Below, in pieces: positions 1 to 7,608 of a DNA stretch of 64,000 bases (positions are counted from its first letter, which is position 1; each line of letters begins with the position of its first letter). The notes under the pieces are model-generated. The model saw only the letters and a program-made list of their open reading frames with translations, did no database searches and had not been told where the DNA came from. The position numbers and the translations under genes are program-made. The stretch comes from Xenorhabdus sp014467285 (GTDB lineage: Bacteria; Pseudomonadota; Gammaproteobacteria; Enterobacterales; Enterobacteriaceae). Where the stretch lies: contig NZ_NKHR01000009.1 in assembly GCF_014467285.1 (NCBI RefSeq), positions 96,677-160,676 of the forward strand, written 5' to 3'.

Positions 1-598
1 CGTCTTCGTTACAAATATTATATTCTTTACACCTTAAATAATAATCGCTTATATCATATGTTGTCTCTAATATTAGGCTAGCCTTCCCACCAATAACATA
101 ATAATAGTATTCATTAACAGATGTGTATCCACCTGCATAAATTCTGTCATTAATCTGATCATAAACAACAGCATGGGCATAAGTTAAACTAACCCATTGG
201 GTATCATTAAATGGTTGTTTCGTTTTACCTTTTTCATAGAGTAATAAACCAATTCGCCCATTTGAATCAGCGATAACCACATTACCATCAGGCAGTGGAC
301 AAGCGGAGTGTATATTATTTCCTGAATAATCAGAAATTTCCTTATAGAATAAAACGTTATTATCGCTTAACCCATATATAACAGCCCCATTTTCTGTTAC
401 TGATAGTATGGCTTTTTTTCCAAAATATGTAACAGGTTTTACCTCCGCCAATGCCGTTGTTTCTGACGATTCCCAGATTAAATTCTCCTTTTTGATCATG
501 ACGTTTTGACCTGAAAATATAAATTTGAATATTTGTATTTTATTCACTCCCTTGTTACCAACCAAAAGATATTTATCATTGCCAAGTTGTTTATTCAT
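1..598 (-). CDS. Partial beta-propeller-like hypothetical protein
   Basis: A reading frame on the minus strand is open from an ATG at 596-598 to the window edge (about 199 codons), so the C-terminus is missing. A good ribosome binding site (GAGGT) precedes the ATG. There is no signal peptide or membrane segment. The sequence contains short repeating blocks rich in Gly, Asn and Tyr, such as LPDGNVVIADSNGRIGLLLY and DQINDRIYAGGYTS, which look like blades of a WD40- or DUF6528-like beta-propeller. No catalytic motif is visible. The exact family is not recognised and the function is unknown. The gene is divergent from the membrane-protein operon that starts at 966. Confidence 0.6.
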   Translation of the reverse strand, partial: MNKQLGNDKYLLVGNKGVNKIQIFKFIFSGQNVMIKKENLIWESSETTALAEVKPVTYFGKKAILSVTENGAVIYGLSDNNVLFYKEISDYSGNNIHSACPLPDGNVVIADSNGRIGLLLYEKGKTKQPFNDTQWVSLTYAHAVVYDQINDRIYAGGYTSVNEYYYYVIGGKASLILETTYDISDYYLRCKEYNICNED

Positions 599-965
599 AA
601 ATAACCTCGTCAATATAATTTTCCCAGAATAGAAAATTCAAAATAGCATTCAATGCCTTAAGCGCGAACCAAGAGAATTTGCATGTTCAATGACTGAATT
701 CAGCGTGCTGATATACACAGAGAAAAGATAAGCCATCTTCCCCGAAGACTCAAGGAAGTGTCAGAGATTTTAGGCCTGACATACCCAAAAATTAACATTA
801 TTCTTAAATAACAATAAGCAAGAACCTCAATAAAATGGCATTATTCCAATTCCTTTATTTCATGCCCCATGAAATAAAGATATGGAATAAAGATGACCAT
901 TATCACACCAAATCGTAGTTTCTCACATATAATAATCCCCACGCATAAAAACGCGGAGATAAGGA
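599..965. other. Intergenic region between divergent genes
   Basis: This AT-rich stretch of about 367 bases separates the divergent partial gene from the operon at 966. A purine-rich ribosome binding site lies just before 966 (GGAGATAAGGA). It presumably holds the promoters of both genes. I see no coding frame, repeat or RNA gene in it. Confidence 0.4.
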
Positions 966-1787
966 ATGGAAAATAATAGAAAACAAGTCAATATCTTCTT
1001 TATCAGTATATTGAGCACCATGTTTTTAATTTTTATTTCTCAATATGTCATTGACAAAAGAGAAATAAAAATCGGCCTTGCCGTTATCCCCATTTTACCG
1101 ATGTTATTTGCGGTGATTCTCGGCATGATTATTTCAACAGATTTTATTCGTAATAAATTCACATTTTGGGGGAAATTATTTACCAAAAAAGAAGAAGATT
1201 TCTGCGGCAAAATGGTCGGTATTGGTCTGTTGGTTTTAGGTACCCAATACGCCGGAATGATCGTACCTAATATAAAAATGATATTGAGTATCGGTATTCC
1301 TCTGTTTATTCAGGAAATAGGTAACTTATTGCCAATATTCATTGCTATTCCATTAGCGATAAAGTTTGGTTTTGGTCGTCGTGCCATAGGTGCAGGTTCC
1401 TCTATCAGTCGTGAACCTTCCATCGCCGTGATTCAGGGAAAATTTGGGACAGGCTCACCAGAATATATTGGCGTACTGGCGATTTATTTATGTGGTTCTG
1501 TGATTGGCACAGTGTGGTTCAGTGTGCTCGGCAGCCTTGCTCCTCTGACCGGTCTGCACCCTATGGCACTGGCAGCCGGTTCTGGTGTAGGCTCCGGTTC
1601 CATGCTCAGTGCGGCATCCGGGGCACTGATTCATGGGCTGGATGAAGTGATGGCTCAAAAGGTCTTGAGTGTTGCCGCAGCATCTAATCTGCTATCGTCC
1701 GCTTTGGGCGCACTCTCTCTAACATATCTTGGTTTGCCTCTTTCAGAAAAGATTTACAAGATCTTCACTAAAGAGGAAAATACATGA
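966..1787 (+). CDS. DUF3100-like inner-membrane protein
   Basis: The 273-residue protein is almost entirely hydrophobic, with about eight predicted membrane segments. A Gly/Ser-rich stretch at about residues 135-150 (FGRRAIGAGSSISREPS) and a second at about 200-215 (GSGVGSGSMLSAASG) look like pore or substrate-binding motifs of a transporter. It resembles DUF3100 proteins, which are often found beside M20 amidohydrolases. The start follows a strong ribosome binding site. Its stop overlaps the next start by four bases (ATGA), so translation is probably coupled. A transporter for the substrate or product of the M20 enzyme at 2233 is the likely role, by context only. Confidence 0.65.
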   Translation: MENNRKQVNIFFISILSTMFLIFISQYVIDKREIKIGLAVIPILPMLFAVILGMIISTDFIRNKFTFWGKLFTKKEEDFCGKMVGIGLLVLGTQYAGMIVPNIKMILSIGIPLFIQEIGNLLPIFIAIPLAIKFGFGRRAIGAGSSISREPSIAVIQGKFGTGSPEYIGVLAIYLCGSVIGTVWFSVLGSLAPLTGLHPMALAAGSGVGSGSMLSAASGALIHGLDEVMAQKVLSVAAASNLLSSALGALSLTYLGLPLSEKIYKIFTKEENT

Positions 1788-2233
1788 AAAGTATCATCAT
1801 TGATATGAAGCTGGTTTTCGTAGCTATCCTACTCGCTATGTTTACCCAGACATTAACATCAGGGATCGCCATTCATCACATGTGGGATAGCTTTATCGCC
1901 ATGTCCCTTGTTGTGTTTCTCTCTCTTGTGGCAAAACACTATTTGCCTTCATCACTGCCAGCATTTGCTTATGCCACGATCATCGGCATTTTGATTTGCC
2001 TGCCAGATACAGTGATAAGAACATTTTTCATCCACTCTATTGGTAAAGTTTCGTTCTTGTCCTGCTGTGTTCCTCTATTGGCATTTGCTGGTTTATCTGT
2101 CGGCGGACAGTTGGAAGAACTGAAAAAGATGTCCTGGAAAGTCATTGTCATTTTCATGATTGTTTCCACCTGCTGCTTCTTCGGTGCTTCTCTCGTTGCT
2201 CAAATTGGATTCAGCATAAAAGGGGTAATCTAG
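1784..2233 (+). CDS. Small hydrophobic membrane protein, partner of the upstream transporter
   Basis: The 149-residue protein has four or five hydrophobic segments and no soluble domain. It overlaps the upstream gene by four bases, and its TAG stop shares a base with the GTG start of the amidohydrolase (TAGTG), so the three genes form one tightly coupled operon. It may be a second subunit of the transporter or the C-terminal half of what is one polypeptide elsewhere. I cannot decide from sequence alone. No motif gives a substrate. Confidence 0.6.
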   Translation: MKSIIIDMKLVFVAILLAMFTQTLTSGIAIHHMWDSFIAMSLVVFLSLVAKHYLPSSLPAFAYATIIGILICLPDTVIRTFFIHSIGKVSFLSCCVPLLAFAGLSVGGQLEELKKMSWKVIVIFMIVSTCCFFGASLVAQIGFSIKGVI

Positions 2234-3414
2234 TGAACAAGAATAGATATAACGTAAGTGAAAAATTGTTCGAATTGAACGAATTCAGTAAAAAGACACG
2301 GCAATATTTACATAAAATTCCGGAGTTATCCGGCCAGGAATTTAAAACTTCCAGATATTGCCATGATTTAATGAGCGGTTTTGGTTATACCATCAAAACC
2401 TATGCAGATTATACTGGCTTTGTTGCTGATTTAATGATTGATCCAACAAAGCCCTTGATTGCATTCCGTGCCGATATGGATGCCCTTGCCATGCCCGATA
2501 TGACCAACAATGAGCATACTTCGATTCATGAAGGTTGTGCCCATAATTGTGGTCATGATACCCATATGGCTATTGCCCTGACTGCTGCAAATTATTTGTC
2601 ACAACACAGGAATGAAATGCGAGCCAACGTGCGTTTTATCTTCCAGATGGCAGAAGAAGATATGCACATTCCGGGCGCGGACAAAATGGTCGAACTGGGT
2701 TGTATGGAAGGCGTCAATGAAGTGTACGCCCTCCATAATAACGGCGCGCAGGATACCGGACACATCAGTTTCAATGCAGGGGTGATGTCATCATGGGGAT
2801 CAACATGGACATTGGATGTGCACGGTGTTGCTGCTCACAGTTCAACTCCCCAGAAAGGATTGGATTCCATTCGCGAAACCTGCCGCATCATTGATTATCT
2901 GGACTATATCGTTGCCAAGAAAACCGATCCTTTCAGCCCGGCAGTATTCAGTTGTGGCATGATCAAAGGCGGAACCATTCCCAATGCTGTCGCTGATCGC
3001 GTTCAAGCTCGCGGGACTATCCGTGCAATGGATAAAGAAACTGACCAAATCCTGAAAAACAGCTTTCAAGAAATTATTGCCAGTAGCGAAGCGGGAGGGT
3101 TCAAAACCACTATTGTTTATGACAGCTATCCCGCTGTGGAGAACCACCCACACGCACATCAACGGATTAGGGAAGCTGCTGCCAAATTCCTGCCAGCCGA
3201 AAATATCGAATCAAATGGCCTCCCTATGACGGGCAGTGAAGATTTCAGCTATATGATTAATGCTACTAAAGATCGTATTGGTGCAATGTTTTTCCTCGGT
3301 AGCGGAAATCAAACGAAAGGAATCAATAACTACATACACTCTAATCCTTATTTTGTTGACGATGATTGCCTACTCGTTGGAGCACAAATCTTTATTAATC
3401 TTGTAACGCATTAA
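2233..3414 (+). CDS. M20 family metallo-amidohydrolase (aminoacylase / AbgB-IAA-amino-acid hydrolase type)
   Basis: The 393-residue cytosolic enzyme carries the M20D metal-binding pattern. RADMDAL lies near residue 79, the HNCGHDTH block gives Cys106, His108 and His111, the general-base Glu pair is at 141-142 (QMAEED), and later His residues are in YALHNN and near the C-terminus (YIHSN). Members hydrolyse N-acyl amino acids or p-aminobenzoyl-glutamate. The start is GTG with an AGGGG ribosome binding site inside the previous gene. The membrane proteins upstream and the CysB-like regulator opposite suggest that an N-acylated amino acid, perhaps sulfur-containing, is imported and cleaved. The substrate is inferred, not visible. 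Confidence 0.85.
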   Translation: MNKNRYNVSEKLFELNEFSKKTRQYLHKIPELSGQEFKTSRYCHDLMSGFGYTIKTYADYTGFVADLMIDPTKPLIAFRADMDALAMPDMTNNEHTSIHEGCAHNCGHDTHMAIALTAANYLSQHRNEMRANVRFIFQMAEEDMHIPGADKMVELGCMEGVNEVYALHNNGAQDTGHISFNAGVMSSWGSTWTLDVHGVAAHSSTPQKGLDSIRETCRIIDYLDYIVAKKTDPFSPAVFSCGMIKGGTIPNAVADRVQARGTIRAMDKETDQILKNSFQEIIASSEAGGFKTTIVYDSYPAVENHPHAHQRIREAAAKFLPAENIESNGLPMTGSEDFSYMINATKDRIGAMFFLGSGNQTKGINNYIHSNPYFVDDDCLLVGAQIFINLVTH

Positions 3415-3421
3415 TAATTTC

Positions 3422-3456
3422 TCGCGTCCGGTGATATCAACATTAACCGGACGCGA
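3422..3456. terminator. Hairpin between converging genes
   Basis: An 11-bp perfect GC-rich stem (3422-3432 with 3446-3456) lies between the converging amidohydrolase and LysR genes. The T-tract is weak on either side, so it may be only a partial or Rho-assisted terminator. Confidence 0.5.
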
Positions 3457-3482
3457 TATCATGCTAAAGATATTGGACCGAA

Positions 3483-4445
3483 TCAAAGCGTAGGCAAATT
3501 ATCCAAAATCATTTGACTGCAATCAATTTGTTGCCCCTGCTCGCAGAGTTGAATTGTGTTTTTATCTAAATGAGGGGCATATAACAAGATAAAATCGTAC
3601 ATATAATTTTTCATATGTACCTGTTGATTCATGCAAACATAAGTGAAGTTCGGCGGGATCAAATGATCCGCATTAATAATATGCAGATCAGCCAGATCAT
3701 GATCATCCAATGCTGCGGTTGCGATCATGCCGACACCAAGCCCCAACCGAACATAATGCTTGATGATTTCCGTATCCGCCGCAGTCAATGCAATTTTCGG
3801 CCTCATCCCACTTTGATGAAATACGATGTCTAAAGTGGAGTGTTCGGTAAAACCAAATACATAAGTAATCAACGGATAACCCACCAGATCTTCAAAAGTA
3901 ATACATTCCACATTCACCAAAGGGTGGCTTTTAGGCACAATCACACTACGTGCCCAACGGTAACAGGGCAACATCAGTAAATCTGAATAGAAATTCATGG
4001 ATTCAGTTGCTATCGCAAAATCCACTTCGCCCTGCCTTACCATATCAGCAAGTTGTGCGGGTGTACCCTGATGAAAATGAATTGAAACATTTGGGTACAT
4101 TATCCGGAATTTCTCCACGACATGCGGTAACTTATAGCGAATCTGGGTATGTGTTGTCGCAATATGTAAATTAACTGCCTGCTCCTCTTCAGCAACCATG
4201 CTTTTAATTTTTTCAACCTGACCAAGAATATTGCTGGCTATTTGATGTACCTGTTTACCTATCGGGCTTAATGCCAATAAGTTGTTATTTTTCCTAATAA
4301 ATAAAGAAACATTTAATTCCTCTTCCAGAAACTTAATTTGCTTACTAATTGTCGGTTGTGAGGTATACAGTTTTTCTGCGGTGCTGGTGATATTAAAGTT
4401 ATTCTTAACTATCTCGACAAAACTTCTTAATTGATTGATGTTCAT
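3483..4445 (-). CDS. LysR-type transcriptional regulator of the CysB/Cbl subfamily
   Basis: The 320-residue protein has an N-terminal winged HTH at residues 1-60 (NITSTAEKLYTSQPTISKQ) and a periplasmic-binding-like effector domain. Several stretches match CysB closely: YTSQP.ISKQ, IATTHTQ.RY.LP, the HQGTPAQLAD block, DFAIATE, MLPCYRW and YVRLGLGVG. In E. coli CysB and Cbl these residues bind N-acetylserine, O-acetylserine, sulfate or APS. It faces the operon at 966-3414 tail to tail and probably controls it. It is shorter and more diverged than CysB itself, so it is more likely a paralogue than the housekeeping cysB. Confidence 0.85.
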   Translation of the reverse strand: MNINQLRSFVEIVKNNFNITSTAEKLYTSQPTISKQIKFLEEELNVSLFIRKNNNLLALSPIGKQVHQIASNILGQVEKIKSMVAEEEQAVNLHIATTHTQIRYKLPHVVEKFRIMYPNVSIHFHQGTPAQLADMVRQGEVDFAIATESMNFYSDLLMLPCYRWARSVIVPKSHPLVNVECITFEDLVGYPLITYVFGFTEHSTLDIVFHQSGMRPKIALTAADTEIIKHYVRLGLGVGMIATAALDDHDLADLHIINADHLIPPNFTYVCMNQQVHMKNYMYDFILLYAPHLDKNTIQLCEQGQQIDCSQMILDNLPTL

Positions 4446-4583
4446 GGCTCACACTATCCTGATAGGGAATTTTATAAATCCCCAATGAAACATATCAGGA
4501 CTAATAAAGCACATATAGTGAGTTGATTTTAATATTTAAGTAAATATTGCGAGCAAGATTGAAATTTAACTTTATTACACTCA

Positions 4584-4621
4584 AGCAACCATCAGTTTCT
4601 TAAGGACCACTGACGGTTGCT
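4584..4621. terminator. Hairpin downstream of the gene at 4709-5620
   Basis: A 13-bp stem with one mismatch (4584-4596 with 4609-4621) surrounds the sequence GCAACC...GGTTGC. It lies 3' of the minus-strand gene at 4709-5620 and upstream of the LysR gene. There is no clear T-tract, so termination activity is uncertain. Confidence 0.35.
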
Positions 4622-4708
4622 TAGTCTCTAAAAAATTTTTCATTATCGAGAATAATTATATTAATTAATTTATACTTTTAATATTAATAAATAAATGAAA
4701 TCAGTTAA

Positions 4709-5620
4709 TTAACGTCTTAACATTGCTGGCGTTATCATTTCATAATCACCTTCAACAAAACCAACCATCCTTGGCACCCGAACTTCAGGGCGGTATAACG
4801 CGTTAACAATCATATTAATCTCATCATCACTGCGCGCTGAAAGAAGTTTTTTTCTATCACTCTCGTTTTCCAATAGCCTTATGTCACGAATAATTGAGTA
4901 CAACAGTCCATTAATAGAATTTAAAACACCGGAAAAAAGACTTGTACCTCTACGTAGCTTTCTTGCTCTTAGATATTGTTTCGAGTTCTCAGTGATCTTA
5001 AGATAATCAAGCAATCTTTTTCTCTCAGCAGGAAATTTGCTCAAGTGGCTACCAGGCTCTATCTGGTCAAATAAAGTCATAGAAGAATATCTTAGTGAGA
5101 GATTAAATCCAGAATATCTTATACGATAAAAATAATCTCCAAATCTGCTTTTGATTTTTTTAGGAGTTTGGCCCACCTCAAGAGAAAAGAACACATAATC
5201 ATTATTCCCCAGATCTTCTATGTCCGTGATAGTTGAATGATTGTCAGAAAATGGAATTTCTTTTTCTTCAAGGCGCAGCCTTGAATAAATATTCAAGTCT
5301 CTTTTGAAATTATCTGGTTTGTTTATAAGATTTTTGTCGCTAGCATGAACAATATAGAATTCTTTTGATTTAAAAACTTTTTCAAACTTTAATTCCTCAT
5401 CTGTAAATTCTCCTAAACTTTGCCTCAAGTCATTTGTAACAGTCCACATATTAGAATGTAAATCCGGGAAACACTTATCGCTAGGTTTCTTGTTAAAATC
5501 GTATACCATATCGGAATCTTGGTTTCCCGCTATTGCCTGACTCATTTGGTCAATCGCTCTGTTTGCCCAACGTCGACGAGTAGCCCACCTTAATTTTGAC
5601 CAAGCATCTTTTTCATTCAT
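4709..5620 (-). CDS. Unrecognised protein, possible ADP-ribosyltransferase-like toxin or effector
   Basis: I do not recognise this 303-residue protein with certainty. It is AT-rich, lacks a signal peptide and starts with a basic Arg/Trp-rich segment (KLRWATRRRWANRA). The middle has a suggestive order of motifs: FYIVHASDKN with His92, YSRLR at about 112, STITD at 129 and NDYVFFSLE at 140-148. His, Tyr/Ser and Glu spaced this way resemble small PARP/DarT-like ADP-ribosyltransferase folds seen in bacterial effectors, but the match is by eye and weak. The C-terminal 100 residues are charged. The gene stands alone between regulator and trehalose genes. Low GC and isolation suggest acquisition by transfer. 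Confidence 0.5.
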   Translation of the reverse strand: MNEKDAWSKLRWATRRRWANRAIDQMSQAIAGNQDSDMVYDFNKKPSDKCFPDLHSNMWTVTNDLRQSLGEFTDEELKFEKVFKSKEFYIVHASDKNLINKPDNFKRDLNIYSRLRLEEKEIPFSDNHSTITDIEDLGNNDYVFFSLEVGQTPKKIKSRFGDYFYRIRYSGFNLSLRYSSMTLFDQIEPGSHLSKFPAERKRLLDYLKITENSKQYLRARKLRRGTSLFSGVLNSINGLLYSIIRDIRLLENESDRKKLLSARSDDEINMIVNALYRPEVRVPRMVGFVEGDYEMITPAMLRR

Positions 5621-6107
5621 ATATCACCTCATCATTTCATGCTTCTCCTAACTGAGAACCAAGGCTCTGGTATCATCTTATCAACTGACTGAAAATGAAC
5701 AATATTAAAGATTCATTTATCACAAATAGAATAATTTCTTTTTCAGCAGAATAAAAACCCATGTATTTTAAAAATCATTAACAATGAAACAATATAATTC
5801 CCCTTTGTTTTACACAAAAAATATAAATCCAACACAATGTATAATAAATATCCATTAATTAGCTAAGTAATCAAAATTGTTTCACCTATAATTTTTATAA
5901 ATATAAAAAATCTTTAATTTCAAATCAGTGGCGTAAAATGTGATCTAAAACTCAAACGAAAAATATTTTCATATTAAAAAGTTTGAAATCTTACTAGGAT
6001 GAATCAGCTATTATTTCAGTCTATTCACTATCTCATCACGAGAGTAATCATTCTGTTAATCGCAAAATTCCGTTTTTATAACTCCTGCCACACAAAGGAG
6101 AAAAGGC
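5621..6107. promoter_or_regulatory. AT-rich upstream region of treB
   Basis: These 487 bases contain no credible coding frame. In E. coli treR lies upstream of treB, but there is no treR here. A CRP-like half-site (AAATGTGATC) lies near 5936-5945 without a convincing second half. The treB ribosome binding site AAAGGAGAAAAGG ends just before 6108. The divergent gene at 5620 also takes its promoter from here. Confidence 0.35.
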
Positions 6108-7541
6108 ATGAAGAAAAAACAAATAAATCAAAAGGATATTGAAAAACTTATTACATTGATTGGAGGAAAAGAAAATATCGCCTCCGTCAGTCATTGTATC
6201 ACCCGCCTCAGATTTGTTCTCAATGCACCAGAAAATGCCGATGCCAAGGCCATTGAAGAGTTACCAATGGTTAAGGGCTGCTTCACCAATGCCGGTCAAT
6301 TTCAGGTGGTTATTGGAACAAATGTCGATATTTATTATAAAGCCCTGCTTGAAGCCACCGGGAAACAATCCGTTAATAAAGAAGAGGTTAAGCAAGCTGC
6401 TCGCCAAAATATGAAATGGTATGAAAATGCAATTTCACATTTTGCTGAGATCTTCTTCCCATTACTGCCCGCTCTGATAAGCGGTGGTTTAATTCTCGGT
6501 TTCCGTAACTTGATCGGCGATATTCCGTTCAGTGAGGGTAAGTCACTCGCTCAGCTCTACCCTACCTGGAAGACTATCTATGACTTCCTTTGGCTAATCG
6601 GTGAAGCGATATTCTTCTATCTTCCTGTCGGGATCTGCTGGTCTGCGGTCAAAAAAATGGGCGGAACACCCATCTTAGGGATTATTTTGGGGATTACACT
6701 GGTTTCCCCGCAGTTGATGAATGCTTATCTGCTTGGGCAACAAGCTCCCGAAGTCTGGAATTTCGGCTGGTTTACCATTGCTAAAGTCGGTTATCAGGCA
6801 CAAGTCATTCCTTCCTTATTAGCAGGTTTAACGCTGGGATGGATTGAAATACGGCTGAAAAAATGGGTACCCGACTACCTCTATCTTGTTATTGTCCCTG
6901 TCACCTCTCTGTTGCTGGCAGTATTCCTTGCCCATGCCCTGATAGGGCCTGCCGGACGTGCTATCGGCGATGGCGTTGCCTGGGCTGTTAAAGGATTAAT
7001 GACCGGTAGCTTTGCCCCTATCGGTGCCGCCTTGTTCGGCTTCTTCTACGCCCCGCTGGTTATTACAGGTGTACATCAAACGACTCTGGCAATCGATCTG
7101 CAAATGATCCAAAGCACTGGCGGAACACCAATCTGGCCTATTATTGCGCTATCCAATATTGCCCAAGGGTCAGCCGTAGCCGGTATTATTTGGGCAAGCA
7201 AGAAACAGAAAGAGCGTGAAGTTTCTGTTCCTGCGGCAATTTCAGCTTATCTGGGGGTCACTGAGCCTGCCATGTACGGTATCAACCTGAAATATCGTTA
7301 CCCGATGTTCTGCGCAATGATTGGTGCAAGTCTGGCCGGGCTGATTTGTGGCTTCAATCATGTCACCGCCAATGGCATCGGTGTTGGTGGTATACCGGGT
7401 ATTCTTTCCATCAAACCACAGTTTTGGATGGTCTACCTGATCGCTATGCTTGTCGCTATTGTTGTCCCTTTAGTGCTGACCGTTCTGGCTTATCGCAGAA
7501 ACGAACGTAAAGCAGCATTATCCAATGAGCTTGCCAATTAA
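6108..7541 (+). CDS. treB: PTS trehalose-specific EIIBC component
   Basis: The 477-residue permease phosphorylates trehalose during uptake and delivers trehalose 6-phosphate. The EIIB domain is at residues 1-85, with the phosphorylated Cys30 in SVSHCITRLRF. The EIIC domain, of about ten membrane segments, follows from residue 105 and includes the conserved ITGVHQTTLAID and GVTEPAMYGINL blocks. There is no EIIA domain, so phosphate must come from EIIA-Glc (Crr), as in E. coli. The length matches E. coli TreB (473). treC follows after a short spacer containing a hairpin. treR is absent nearby, so control must come from elsewhere. Confidence 0.95.
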   Translation: MKKKQINQKDIEKLITLIGGKENIASVSHCITRLRFVLNAPENADAKAIEELPMVKGCFTNAGQFQVVIGTNVDIYYKALLEATGKQSVNKEEVKQAARQNMKWYENAISHFAEIFFPLLPALISGGLILGFRNLIGDIPFSEGKSLAQLYPTWKTIYDFLWLIGEAIFFYLPVGICWSAVKKMGGTPILGIILGITLVSPQLMNAYLLGQQAPEVWNFGWFTIAKVGYQAQVIPSLLAGLTLGWIEIRLKKWVPDYLYLVIVPVTSLLLAVFLAHALIGPAGRAIGDGVAWAVKGLMTGSFAPIGAALFGFFYAPLVITGVHQTTLAIDLQMIQSTGGTPIWPIIALSNIAQGSAVAGIIWASKKQKEREVSVPAAISAYLGVTEPAMYGINLKYRYPMFCAMIGASLAGLICGFNHVTANGIGVGGIPGILSIKPQFWMVYLIAMLVAIVVPLVLTVLAYRRNERKAALSNELAN

Positions 7542-7556
7542 CTTAGCAAGCTCATT
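7524..7556 (+). promoter_or_regulatory. Intercistronic hairpin straddling the treB stop
   Basis: A perfect 11-bp inverted repeat (7524-7534 with 7546-7556) covers the last treB codons and its stop. A second small stem-loop (CCTAC...GTAGG) follows before treC. Without a T-tract it is more likely to be an mRNA-stability element setting treB:treC stoichiometry than a full terminator. Confidence 0.4.
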
Positions 7557-7608
7557 AAATTAACAGGCCTACTTAATGAGTAGGCATAGTAAATTAGTAG
7601 GGATAGTT

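Noticed and set aside
5935..5957. CRP site upstream of treB
   Set aside because: Only the TGTGAT half is good; the second half does not match, so it is mentioned but not called.
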